Source: Cenarchaeum sp.
GTDB taxonomy: Archaea > Thermoproteota > Nitrososphaeria > Nitrososphaerales > Nitrosopumilaceae
Length of the DNA: 12,045 nt
NCBI GenBank assembly: GCA_020027365.1
Contig: JAHRAJ010000078.1
Span: 1-12,045, forward strand
Reading direction: 5' to 3'
Shown: positions 1 through 6,296 of the stretch, one piece after another
Numbering within the stretch: position 1 is the first letter of the stretch
Layout of the letters: the number at the start of each line of letters is the position of its first letter
Program-made: the position numbers and the translations under genes
Notes under the pieces: generated by a model
What the model saw: only the letters and a program-made list of their open reading frames with translations
Told to the model about the DNA's origin: nothing
Databases searched by the model: none

Positions 1-227
1 TTTATGCCCACAACGACTATCTTTTCGCCAAACCTCTCGTAAATCTCTTTTATCGCCCCAATCTTTGCCTTGACATACGGGCAGTGATTGCACATAAAGA
101 TCACCAGCAGGCCGTCGCGGCCACGATAGTCGTCAAGAGAATGCCTTGCATCATCCACCCCCACCAGATCAAAACCGGGAGCCTTGTCTCCTACACCCAA
201 CTTGATCTGTGACTCTAGCAACACCAT
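1..227 (-). CDS. Thioredoxin-family / AhpC-TSA-like redox protein, 3' end outside the window
   Basis: Reading from an ATG at 227 down to base 1 gives about 75 residues with no stop, so the gene is cut by the window edge. The residues LGVGDKAPGFDL (about 9-20) are the typical opening of a peroxiredoxin/thioredoxin-like fold, and a strand with LLVIFMCNHCPYV (about 40-52) carries the redox CxxC as CNHC. This CNHCPY form belongs to a family of soluble thioredoxin-like proteins of roughly 180-200 residues that are usually annotated only as thioredoxin family protein. A likely role is thiol-disulfide exchange or peroxide handling in the cytoplasm; the substrate is unknown. No signal peptide is visible. 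The start is supported by a TATA-like box centred about 26 nt upstream, which implies a leaderless mRNA. The gene is divergent from the prefoldin operon. Confidence 0.85.
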   Translation of the reverse strand, partial: MVLLESQIKLGVGDKAPGFDLVGVDDARHSLDDYRGRDGLLVIFMCNHCPYVKAKIGAIKEIYERFGEKIVVVGI

Positions 228-249
228 GGCCACACCGCCGCAAATATGG

Positions 250-256
250 ATAAAAA
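250..256 (-). promoter_or_regulatory. TATA box of the thioredoxin-family gene
   Basis: The minus strand reads TTTTTAT here in otherwise mixed sequence. Its centre is about 26 nt before the ATG at 227, the spacing expected from an archaeal TATA box to the transcription start. Transcript start and start codon would therefore nearly coincide, giving a leaderless message. Confidence 0.55.
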
Positions 257-390
257 CCATTGCTTGCCGTGGTCAATCTACGCCGTGGGCTACCCGACCA
301 TACCACGCATCAACGGCCAACCAACCCCCCATCACGGCCGCCTCTTGCACGCCGCCATCTGCCGATCTACCCTTGCCGATTCCAAGTGGG

Positions 391-398
391 TTTATAAC
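391..398 (+). promoter_or_regulatory. TATA box of the pfdA-ftsY-argF operon
   Basis: TTTATAAC stands out in GC-rich flanks and is centred about 26 nt before the ATG at 420, again predicting a leaderless mRNA. The same TTTATAA core at the same spacing precedes the L18 start at 4608. The 228-419 spacer thus holds two divergent promoters; I see no other gene in it. Confidence 0.65.
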
Positions 399-419
399 CG
401 CCCGCCCGCATTTTGATGC

Positions 420-869
420 ATGAGCGAGGAGCAGACCCAGCAGATGTTGCAGCAACTGCAAGCCTTGGAAAATTATGCGTCCTCCCTGTCGCAACGCGAG
501 TCGGCACTAGTCGACATGTTGCAGGAAAGCCACTCTGCATCAGAGGCGGTGCGCGCACTGGGCAAGCAGGATGCCTCGGAGACGCTAATTCCTGTTGGAA
601 TGGGCGTATACATCAAGACCAAGTCGTCTGCGGCAGACAGCATCGTGCTCAATGTCGGAGCCGGCACCGTCTTGGAGCGGGACAGGGACTCGGCGCTAAA
701 CTTTCTCGAGGAAAAGATCAAGGAGATTCAGGTGGCGTTGCAGGACACGTCGGCCAAGCGTCAGGATGCATCACAGCGGCTTGAACAGGGCAAGGCAGAG
801 ATGGAACGAATCCTCCGCGCGGGCCCCCAATCCAAAACCGGCCAGGGGCAACCGAACAGCAATGTTTGA
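420..869 (+). CDS. pfdA: Prefoldin subunit alpha
   Basis: A 149-residue protein with the prefoldin alpha layout. An N-terminal coiled-coil helix (about 1-45, rich in Q, L and E) is followed by a beta-hairpin core that includes LIPVGMGVYIKTK (about 56-68) and LNVGAGTVLERD (about 76-87). A second coiled-coil helix spans about 90-135. In archaea two alpha and four beta subunits form a jellyfish-shaped, ATP-independent holdase that hands unfolded proteins to the thermosome. The C-terminal 15 residues are hydrophilic and probably disordered. The start is the first ATG after a TATA box at 26 nt. The stop overlaps the ftsY start by 8 nt, suggesting translational coupling; pfdA-ftsY is a common archaeal pair that links nascent-chain handling to SRP targeting. 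Confidence 0.95.
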   Translation: MSEEQTQQMLQQLQALENYASSLSQRESALVDMLQESHSASEAVRALGKQDASETLIPVGMGVYIKTKSSAADSIVLNVGAGTVLERDRDSALNFLEEKIKEIQVALQDTSAKRQDASQRLEQGKAEMERILRAGPQSKTGQGQPNSNV

Positions 870-2364
870 CAAGCTCAAAAGCGCGTTTTCAAGCGTCTCA
901 AAAAGCCTTGGCGAAATGGAGCTAATGGAAAAGGATGTAGAAAAAGTCCTGTCCGAGCTGCAGACGGCCCTACTCCAATCCGATGTTGCGATGGAGGTGG
1001 TCGATTCCATAAATGCCGAGATAAAGTCCGGACTGGCCGGCACCAGGGTGGACAAAAAGACGGCCGACACGTTTGTCAGGGACAGCCTGATCCGGGCAAT
1101 CTCCCTGCTGTTTGACGGCGCAGGCACGGTAGACCTGTTTGACACCATAAACAAATGCCGTGAAAAAAACGCGCCGTGTATAGTGATGTTTGTGGGCATA
1201 AACGGGACTGGCAAGACCACCAGCCTTGCCAAGGTGGCCAGCCTGCTGCAAAAGTCCAAGTATTCGGTTGCCGTGGCCGCGGCCGACACGTTCCGGGCCG
1301 GTGCTATCGAGCAGCTCCGGGAGCACACCAACAGGCTCAACATAAAGATCATCGCGCAGAATTACGGCTCGGATCCGGCCGCGGTGGCGCGTGACGCCGT
1401 ACTGTACGCCAAGTCACACAAGGTCGACTGCGTACTAATCGACACTGCGGGAAGGATGCAGACTAGCAAAAACCTGATGGAGCAGATTGCAAAGATTACC
1501 AAGGTGGTCAGGCCCACCCTCAAGATATTCGTGGGCGACTCGCTTGCCGGCAACGACACCGTAAACCAGGCAAAGGAGTTTTACGAGCACACAAAGTTTG
1601 ACGGTTCCATACTGACCAAGGCAGATGCCGACGCCCGGGGCGGCGCCGCACTGTCGATTGTGAGGGTGACATCTACCCCGGTCATGTTCGTCGGCGTGGG
1701 ACAGGAATACGATGATCTCAAGCCGTTTGACAAGCACGTGTTCCTAAAAGAGGTGTTTGGAAGCCTTGACGGCATAAACCTTGAACAAGAATCCGATGGG
1801 CCTCGACCAAGCTTGCAACAACAAGGACATCCTGTAACAAAGCCGCAACCGGAAACACCCCAACTGCCCCAACCACAGCAACCTACGGGAAAGCCGCAAC
1901 CGGAAACACCCCAACCGCCCCAACCACAGCAACCCCGGCGGCAACCTACGCCAAAACCGGAGGAAAAGCCGCAACCGGAAACGCCGCCGCCATCCCAGCA
2001 ACCACGGCAACCACAGCAGCAACCGCCACCAAAACCAGCGGCAGACGGTCACAAACCCGTCGATCCTTTCGAGGGAATAAGCGAGGACGACATTGCCGCA
2101 TATGCAGATCTATACGACATGCCGCCACCCGAATCCGACGAGGATGCCCAGAGGGCGGCCCGGAGGATCAAAGGGTGGATTGGAGACGGCCGGCCCCGAC
2201 CCGTCCGGGAATCAGGTGACAACGACACCGACCCCACTGCAGACCAAGACGCCTACGACGACCGTGCCGACGCCACAAACACCGCCGCCGCCGGGCGTGA
2301 CGCCGATGGGGAAAAGGAAAAACCTAAAAAGAAAAGGGGCCTATTTGGATTTCTTAAGAAATGA
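862..2364 (+). CDS. ftsY: Signal recognition particle receptor FtsY with a long C-terminal extension
   Basis: 500 residues from the ATG at 862, which gives MFDKLKSAF and overlaps pfdA by 8 nt. The open frame extends further upstream, but that part lies inside pfdA. Residues 1-100 form the helical N domain. The GTPase G domain shows the P-loop GINGTGKTT (112-120), DTFRAG (142-147), DTAGR (194-198), and TKADADARGGAAL (252-264), the archaeal FtsY form of the G4 and closing motifs. FtsY docks ribosome-SRP complexes at the membrane, and reciprocal GTP hydrolysis releases the nascent chain to SecYEG. The NG core ends near residue 305. The remaining 195 residues are unusual: a Pro/Gln/Lys-rich repeat region (about 320-395), an acidic segment with FEGISEDDIAAYADLYD, a disordered stretch, and a basic-aromatic end, KKKRGLFGFLKK. 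Many archaeal FtsY proteins stop close to the NG core. Confidence 0.97.
   Translation: MFDKLKSAFSSVSKSLGEMELMEKDVEKVLSELQTALLQSDVAMEVVDSINAEIKSGLAGTRVDKKTADTFVRDSLIRAISLLFDGAGTVDLFDTINKCREKNAPCIVMFVGINGTGKTTSLAKVASLLQKSKYSVAVAAADTFRAGAIEQLREHTNRLNIKIIAQNYGSDPAAVARDAVLYAKSHKVDCVLIDTAGRMQTSKNLMEQIAKITKVVRPTLKIFVGDSLAGNDTVNQAKEFYEHTKFDGSILTKADADARGGAALSIVRVTSTPVMFVGVGQEYDDLKPFDKHVFLKEVFGSLDGINLEQESDGPRPSLQQQGHPVTKPQPETPQLPQPQQPTGKPQPETPQPPQPQQPRRQPTPKPEEKPQPETPPPSQQPRQPQQQPPPKPAADGHKPVDPFEGISEDDIAAYADLYDMPPPESDEDAQRAARRIKGWIGDGRPRPVRESGDNDTDPTADQDAYDDRADATNTAAAGRDADGEKEKPKKKRGLFGFLKK
1839..1985 (+). repeat. 51-bp in-frame direct repeat in the ftsY C-terminal extension
   Basis: A unit starting AAAGCCGCAACCGGAAACAC begins at 1839 and again at 1890 (period 51 bp, 17 codons), near-identical for about 45 bp; a third, shortened copy begins at 1965 (75 bp, 25 codons later). 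Each codes for KPQPETP followed by Pro/Gln-rich residues. All spacings are multiples of three, so the copies keep the frame and lengthen a disordered linker. Confidence 0.85.
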
Positions 2365-3272
2365 AACTCAAGACCGACAACCTGCTGACCCTGGGCGAGC
2401 TCGACGCAAAAGAGTTCTCTTGGCTGATCGATCTGTCGATCAAGCTAAAGGGGGAGGGGACCCCGACGGACAAGCCGCTGTCTGGAAAAACACTCGCCAT
2501 GATCTTTGAAAAACCATCCACCCGCACCCGCGTCAGCTTTGAGGCCGGAATGTTCCAGCTGGGAGGCCATGCAATCAACATGTCGTCTGGGGACATGCAG
2601 CTGTCCCGGGGCGAGACCGTTGCCGACACGGCAAGAACACTGTCCGGGTATGCTGACTGCATAATGGCGCGCGTCTACGACCACCGCTCGTTGGTGGATC
2701 TGGCGGCCAACTCCTCGATACCCGTCATCAACGGGCTGTCCGACTCGTTCCACCCGTGCCAGACCCTCGCGGATTTTATGACAATAAGGGAGAAAAAGGG
2801 AAGGATTGACGGTCTCAAAATAGCCTGGGTCGGCGACGGCAACAACGTGTGCAACTCGCTTATACACGGATGCTCGCTGGCCGGATCCAAAATCTACGTG
2901 GCCACACCCGCCGGATTCGAACCGGACCGGTCGGTGGTCGACGAGTGCCGCAAACACACCGACATAGTCCTGACGGCCAGCCCCGACGAGGCCGTGTCGG
3001 ATGCCGACGTGGTGGTTACGGACACGTTTGACTCTATACACAACAACGATCCCGAGCGAACCAAAAAGTTCTACCCAAAGTACCAGGTAAGCTACGACCT
3101 CATGGAAAGATCCGCCGACGACTCTGTGTTTCTACACTGCCTGCCTGCAAAGCGCGGGGTCGAGGTGGCCGCCTCTGTCATAGACGGCCCGCGGTCGGCC
3201 GTGTGGGACGAGGCGCACAACAGGCTACACTCGCAAAAGGCGCTCCTGATGTCGCTGATCAATGCCGACTAA
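2361..3272 (+). CDS. argF: Ornithine carbamoyltransferase
   Basis: 303 residues, a normal length for the family. It converts ornithine and carbamoyl phosphate to citrulline in arginine biosynthesis, as a cytoplasmic trimer or higher oligomer. The carbamoyl-phosphate loop is STRTR (53-57), preceded by FEKP. HPCQ (131-134) lies in FHPCQTLADF. HCLP (259-262), followed by AKRG, contains the Cys that in OTCases contacts ornithine; aspartate carbamoyltransferases have HPLPR here, so the two enzymes can be told apart. The ornithine-loop region reads DTFDSIHN (221-228). ATG and the preceding ftsY TGA overlap as ATGA, so the gene is probably co-transcribed and translationally coupled with ftsY even though its pathway is unrelated. 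Confidence 0.96.
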   Translation: MKLKTDNLLTLGELDAKEFSWLIDLSIKLKGEGTPTDKPLSGKTLAMIFEKPSTRTRVSFEAGMFQLGGHAINMSSGDMQLSRGETVADTARTLSGYADCIMARVYDHRSLVDLAANSSIPVINGLSDSFHPCQTLADFMTIREKKGRIDGLKIAWVGDGNNVCNSLIHGCSLAGSKIYVATPAGFEPDRSVVDECRKHTDIVLTASPDEAVSDADVVVTDTFDSIHNNDPERTKKFYPKYQVSYDLMERSADDSVFLHCLPAKRGVEVAASVIDGPRSAVWDEAHNRLHSQKALLMSLINAD

Positions 3273-3274
3273 TC

Positions 3275-3326
3275 CGCACCCGGTGCGCAACCGACGTCCG
3301 AACGTCATCACCCGAATTTTTGTTTG
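3275..3326 (+). terminator. Possible terminator of the pfdA-ftsY-argF operon
   Basis: Right after the argF stop there is a tight GC-rich inverted repeat (CGCACC at 3275-3280, GGTGCG at 3282-3287). About 28 nt further on comes a T-rich stretch, TTTTTGTTTG, near 3317-3326. A longer-range inverted repeat (GCAACCGAC at 3287-3295 and GTCGGTTGC at 3340-3348) flanks the T-run. Archaeal termination depends mainly on T-runs, so the T stretch is the stronger part. The rest of the 3273-3409 spacer shows nothing I recognise. Confidence 0.35.
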
Positions 3327-3409
3327 ATCATCACGGATTGTCGGTTGCATGACAAGCTGTGATTCCCAAATTCAGCTGGCAGTATAACAACCTGTATTTT
3401 TCCAACGAG

Positions 3410-4363
3410 TCAACGGTCGCGGGATTTTACCTTGATGCCGTGCACTATTTCAACCATTTTCACGGCCTCTTGAATGTCGGAATTGCTGTTTATGAATGAC
3501 ATGCGTTCGACCTCCCTGCCATCGTCACCGTCCCCTCCTATCGGTATTATGAACGACTTGTCCACGCCGGCGTACGCGTCGGGCTGTTTGATTACATAGT
3601 GAATCTTTATGTTGTCCTGCCTGATGTATAGGCAGCAGATCATGGATCCATACTGGCTGTAAAACCCCCCATACTCCTTTCTCTGCCTGTATGCAAGGTC
3701 GGGCAACTCTTTGGATATGGCGTCAATAATGTCGGTAAAGAGCCCCTTTGCCTTGCTGTTTGGGTGGAGGCCATCGTTGTACCTGCCATCCATGTAGTCG
3801 TTTAGGTTGTACTCGCTTGGCTGTTCCACCCGTCCGCCCTTGGATCCTGCGGGTCTGAAGGCTTGCTTTCTTTCCAATGTAAACACCCCTCCCTCAAAGC
3901 TTGTTATGGCGTACAGATCTATGGGGAAATTTAGGTGGTTGACTGCATGGAGTTGGTACTTTGTAAATCCGGGCGATATGGCGACAATCAGGCTCTCATT
4001 CCAGTCTATGTCCTTCATCGTCAGTGTTTTTTGCCTGACCTCGTTGTACATCTGCAAAAACGCCTCTCGATTCTTCTCTAGCAGGTCATAGTAGGCGCCA
4101 ATCTGTTCTAGGTGCCCCTCCTTTTCGTGGTTTTTGTATTCAAACAGCACAAACGACCTTTTCTCGGTGTCAAACATGACGGAATCAACCCGCATGCCTC
4201 CCACACTGTGCTCGGATTTTACAAACACCATGTCGGGAAATATGTCCCCGACGTTGCCCTCTATCATGCTCTGCATGGTTTTTTCATTGTCAAACTCCTT
4301 TTTTCCGCCAGAGGCCTTGATCTCCTGGAATCCGCCATCCGTCCTGAATATTCTAACTGTCAT
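3410..4363 (-). CDS. COG3586-like protein: PD-(D/E)XK nuclease-like core plus DUF5655-like C-terminus
   Basis: 317 residues from the ATG at 4363. The open frame continues about 60 codons upstream, but that part is a low-complexity Arg/Gly/Ala run typical of read-through and was left out. A candidate nuclease core has E36 (in IEGNVGD), D60 (in RVDSV) and EYK at 75-77 after a hydrophobic strand, matching the E...D...ExK pattern. Next come a helix with HLEQIGAYYDLL (84-95), IDW (119-121), and LIVAISPGFTKYQLHAV (125-141), which fit COG3586 proteins (often labelled predicted transport protein, although the fold suggests nucleic-acid cleavage). Residues about 205-275 resemble DUF5655. No membrane segment is visible. 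Sampled 60-base stretches are 47-50% GC versus about 65% in a sampled stretch of argF, suggesting a later acquisition. An SD-like AAGGAGG lies 13 nt upstream. The biological role is unknown. Confidence 0.75.
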   Translation of the reverse strand: MTVRIFRTDGGFQEIKASGGKKEFDNEKTMQSMIEGNVGDIFPDMVFVKSEHSVGGMRVDSVMFDTEKRSFVLFEYKNHEKEGHLEQIGAYYDLLEKNREAFLQMYNEVRQKTLTMKDIDWNESLIVAISPGFTKYQLHAVNHLNFPIDLYAITSFEGGVFTLERKQAFRPAGSKGGRVEQPSEYNLNDYMDGRYNDGLHPNSKAKGLFTDIIDAISKELPDLAYRQRKEYGGFYSQYGSMICCLYIRQDNIKIHYVIKQPDAYAGVDKSFIIPIGGDGDDGREVERMSFINSNSDIQEAVKMVEIVHGIKVKSRDR

Positions 4364-4376
4364 GATGGCGATGGCG

Positions 4377-4383
4377 CCTCCTT
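4377..4383 (-). promoter_or_regulatory. Shine-Dalgarno-like site of the COG3586-like gene
   Basis: The minus strand reads AAGGAGG, ending 13 nt before the ATG at 4363. The spacing is longer than usual, but no start codon in frame lies closer. Together with a TATA-like element about 70 nt upstream it argues for a leadered mRNA, unlike the leaderless genes around it. Confidence 0.4.
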
Positions 4384-4432
4384 GCCGCGCTTGCCTGGTT
4401 CCGGGCGTTGCCGTCCTGCCACCATGCTGGGT

Positions 4433-4440
4433 GGTTATAC
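4433..4440 (-). promoter_or_regulatory. Candidate TATA box of the COG3586-like gene
   Basis: The minus strand reads GTATAACC within GC-rich sequence. A start about 26 nt downstream would fall near 4411 and give a leader of roughly 48 nt that contains the AAGGAGG site. The 4364-4607 spacer otherwise holds only this element and the L18 promoter; its middle part is GC-rich with short GCC runs and no gene I can support. Confidence 0.35.
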
Positions 4441-4577
4441 CCGCCTTTAACTTTGCCGATCCCGCCGACCGCCGCCGCCGTTGTTTTGACCGGGCTGATC
4501 GGCGGCCGCCGTCGGACTGTTTCCCGCGTGCTGCCAACGGCACCCACAGGCGTCAAAAACCCGTCGTTCGTCCAACG

Positions 4578-4585
4578 TTTATAAG
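4578..4585 (+). promoter_or_regulatory. TATA box of the L18-to-cbf5 transcription unit
   Basis: TTTATAAG, centred about 26-27 nt before the TTG at 4608. It matches the core and spacing of the pfdA promoter and supports leaderless translation of L18 from TTG. A second A/T stretch at 4656-4662 (CTATAAAA) is too close to the first ATG (4674) to drive it and lies inside the L18 coding sequence. Confidence 0.6.
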
Positions 4586-4607
4586 AGCAAGTCCGAGGTT
4601 GGGGCTA

Positions 4608-5090
4608 TTGGCGTATTCGAGGATTCTGAGGCGGCTCAGGGAGGAAAAAACCAACTATAAAAAGCGCGCCACCATGCTGGTCGGCAGGCACGACTTTATC
4701 ACGGTTACCATATCCAACGAGAACACCCAGGTCCAGGTGCTAAAGCCGGAGATCTCGGGCGACAAGGTCGTCGCGTCGGCGCACTCGCGCAACCTGCTTG
4801 CAAGCGGATGGAAGGGCTCGCGAAAGAGCATCCCGGCGGCGTATCTTACGGGATATCTGGCAGGCAAAAAGGCGTTTGGCAACGGTACGAAGACCGCAAT
4901 CCTGTATACGGGCACCCGCCGGTACACCCAGCGGATGGCGGCCGCCCTCAAGGGGGTCATTGACGCCGGTTTGGACGTGCCGGCCGACTCGGAGACGTTC
5001 CCCCCAGATGCGAGGATTAACGGCGAGCATTTGGCGGTCAAAAACGACGTAACGCAGATAAAGTCGGCCATTGACGGCAAGGTTGGATGA
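4608..5090 (+). CDS. rpl18: Large ribosomal subunit protein uL18
   Basis: 160 residues, starting at TTG. The start is chosen because translation from there gives AYSRILRRLREEKTNYKKRA, the conserved L18 opening that contacts 5S rRNA, and because a TATA box sits about 26 nt upstream. The first ATG, at 4674, would cut this segment off. Further family features are VVASAHSRNLLASGWKG (54-70), IPAAYLTGYLAGKKA (75-89) and AALKGVIDAGLDVP (112-125), the archaeal/eukaryotic L18 (L5e-type) pattern. L18 binds 5S rRNA in the central protuberance together with L5. In most archaea L18 follows L32e and L19e in the spc operon; here it opens the transcription unit behind its own promoter. Confidence 0.93.
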   Translation: MAYSRILRRLREEKTNYKKRATMLVGRHDFITVTISNENTQVQVLKPEISGDKVVASAHSRNLLASGWKGSRKSIPAAYLTGYLAGKKAFGNGTKTAILYTGTRRYTQRMAAALKGVIDAGLDVPADSETFPPDARINGEHLAVKNDVTQIKSAIDGKVG

Positions 5091-5097
5091 TGATGAT

Positions 5098-5796
5098 ATG
5101 AGCCAGTCACAGCCACCATCACAGCAGCAGCAGCAGCGACCCCCGTCGTCGTCATCATCGTCACCGCCATACCAGCGCGAGCGTCGACGGCCCCGGGAGC
5201 CCGTGGAGGAGGTCTGGATTCCCAAGACCGTCCTTGGCAAGCGGGTTGCCTCTGGCGAGATTTCATCTATGGAGGAGATTTTGGAGGCCGGGTTGCGCAT
5301 ACAGGAGGCCGGAATCATCAAAAAGCTGTTGCCCGACCTCCAGTCGGAGGTCGTGGATGTCGGGATTATCCAAAAGATGACGTCCAACGGCCAGTCCACC
5401 AGGTTCAAGGCGATCGTGGCGGCGGGAAACAGCAACGGCTGGCTGGGGATTGGACAGGGCAAGTCCAAGCAGATGAGGATTGCGATCGAAAAGGCGACAA
5501 ACCAGGCATTCCTCAACGTAAATCCGATCAAGCTGGGGTGCGGCAGCTGGGAGTGCAGGTGCGATCAAAGTCACTCCGTCCCGTTCAAGGTAAAGGGCAA
5601 GGGCGGCAGCGTCACCATAGAGATACTGCCGGCCCCCCGCGGGCTGGGTCTGGTGGCCGGCGGGAAGATCAAGAGGCTGCTGGAGCTTGCAGGACTAAAG
5701 GACGCGTGGACCACCGCCAAGGGATCCACCGCTACGATGAACTCTACCTCAAAGGCGGTGTTGCAATGTCTGAGGTTGACGTTCAGCCAGGGATGA
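5098..5796 (+). CDS. rps5: Small ribosomal subunit protein uS5 with a Gln/Ser-rich N-terminal extension
   Basis: 232 residues from the ATG at 5098, 7 nt after the L18 stop. The core begins at VEEVWIPKTVLGKRV (36-50). The S5 dsRBD-like and C-terminal folds show FKAIVAAGNSNGWLGIGQGK (103-122), GCGSWEC (147-153, an archaeal/eukaryotic signature), HSVPFKVKGKGGSV (159-172) and PAPRGLGLVAGG (178-189). S5 lies on the 30S subunit near the mRNA entry and takes part in decoding fidelity. Residues 1-35 are not S5-like: a Gln run (residues 9-13), a Ser run (17-22) and an Arg-rich linker, encoded by CAG and TCN triplet runs. An upstream in-frame ATG (5071) lies within L18 and would add only nine residues; the 5098 start is preferred. 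Confidence 0.95.
   Translation: MSQSQPPSQQQQQRPPSSSSSSPPYQRERRRPREPVEEVWIPKTVLGKRVASGEISSMEEILEAGLRIQEAGIIKKLLPDLQSEVVDVGIIQKMTSNGQSTRFKAIVAAGNSNGWLGIGQGKSKQMRIAIEKATNQAFLNVNPIKLGCGSWECRCDQSHSVPFKVKGKGGSVTIEILPAPRGLGLVAGGKIKRLLELAGLKDAWTTAKGSTATMNSTSKAVLQCLRLTFSQG
5122..5163 (+). repeat. CAG and GTC/ATC triplet repeats within the S5 N-terminus
   Basis: Five perfect CAG units (5122-5136) are followed closely by a GTC/ATC run (5145-5163). They encode the poly-Gln and poly-Ser tracts of the S5 extension and keep the reading frame. Confidence 0.85.
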
Positions 5797-6296
5797 TGAT
5801 GATGGTTATGGACGAGGTAAAAAAGACCGCCGCCGGTGCGTACATCGTAGTCAGGATAAAGGGTCTGGCCGACGTGCCGCACTGGGCAAACACCACACTC
5901 CGCCTTCTCAAGCTGGAGCGCAAGTATCGCGCCACCATCGTGCCTGCCCGCGACAACACGCTGGGAATGCTCAAAAAGGTGCAGCATTATGTTGCATGGA
6001 AAAAGATTGATGCGGGGCTTGCCCGCGAACTGCTTGACAAAAAGGCCCGCAAGTCGGGGTACCGCAAGGTCTCCCAGGACGATCTGGACTCGCTAAAGCT
6101 TGGCAGTCTGGACGATCTGGCCTCGTCGCTTGCAGGCGGCAGCGTATCCCTGTCAAAGCTGGGTCCGCTAAAGCCGTGGTTTGCACTGGCCCCCCCGCGG
6201 GGAGGGTTCAAGCGGAGCACCAAGAGGCTGTACGGCCAAAAGGGCGTGCTGGGGCACAACGGCGAACTGGATGCCCTCATCAGGAGGATGATATGA
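5766..6296 (+). CDS. rpl30: Large ribosomal subunit protein uL30
   Basis: 176 residues if started at 5766. The core starts at AYIVVRIKGLADVP (25-38), followed by ANTTLRLLKLERKYRATIVP (41-60), RDNTLGMLKKVQHYVAW (62-78) and the archaeal/eukaryotic (L7e-like) C-terminus with KPWFALAPPRGGFKRSTKRL (136-155). L30 sits on the solvent side of the 50S subunit. The start is uncertain: ATG at 5766 has an SD-like GGCGGTG 5 nt upstream and overlaps S5 by 31 nt; ATG at 5793 forms ATGA with the S5 stop; ATG at 5808 is closest to the family length. All are in frame. The run of four ATG codons (5793-5804) is itself a short triplet repeat. Confidence 0.93.
   Translation: MSEVDVQPGMMMMVMDEVKKTAAGAYIVVRIKGLADVPHWANTTLRLLKLERKYRATIVPARDNTLGMLKKVQHYVAWKKIDAGLARELLDKKARKSGYRKVSQDDLDSLKLGSLDDLASSLAGGSVSLSKLGPLKPWFALAPPRGGFKRSTKRLYGQKGVLGHNGELDALIRRMI
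6282..6287 (+). promoter_or_regulatory. Strong Shine-Dalgarno site of L15
   Basis: AGGAGG lies inside the last codons of L30, 5 nt before ATG 6293 and 8 nt before ATG 6296. It is the best ribosome binding site in the operon. Both ATGs are in frame and differ by one Met; 6296 (MATRLRK) has the more usual L15 start. Confidence 0.7.

Noticed and set aside
766..861. 32-residue N-terminal extension of FtsY inside pfdA
   Set aside because: The sequence overlaps pfdA in another frame, and MFDKLKSAF is a natural FtsY start.
1839..1985. Possible CRISPR-like repeat array
   Set aside because: Repeats are tandem without unique spacers, keep the reading frame and encode a Pro/Gln-rich linker of FtsY.
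4364..4543. 60-residue Arg/Gly-rich N-terminal extension of the COG3586-like gene
   Set aside because: It is a low-complexity read-through of GC-rich spacer that overlaps the putative TATA box at 4433-4440; an SD-like site favours the ATG at 4363.
4134..4607. Open frame running into L18 from 4134, giving a 318-residue protein
   Set aside because: The upstream part lies antisense to the COG3586-like gene, includes promoter sequence and has no family character before AYSRILRRLREEKTN. L18 is best started at 4608.
5086..5100. ATGATGA motifs near the S5 and L30 starts as C boxes of C/D sRNAs
   Set aside because: They are parts of GAT/ATG triplet runs at start-stop junctions, and no D box or k-turn arrangement is seen nearby.
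4740..5531. 263-residue open frame on the minus strand
   Set aside because: It lies entirely antisense to L18 and S5. Long antisense frames are expected in GC-rich coding DNA, and it has Cys and Asp runs mirroring the triplet repeats.
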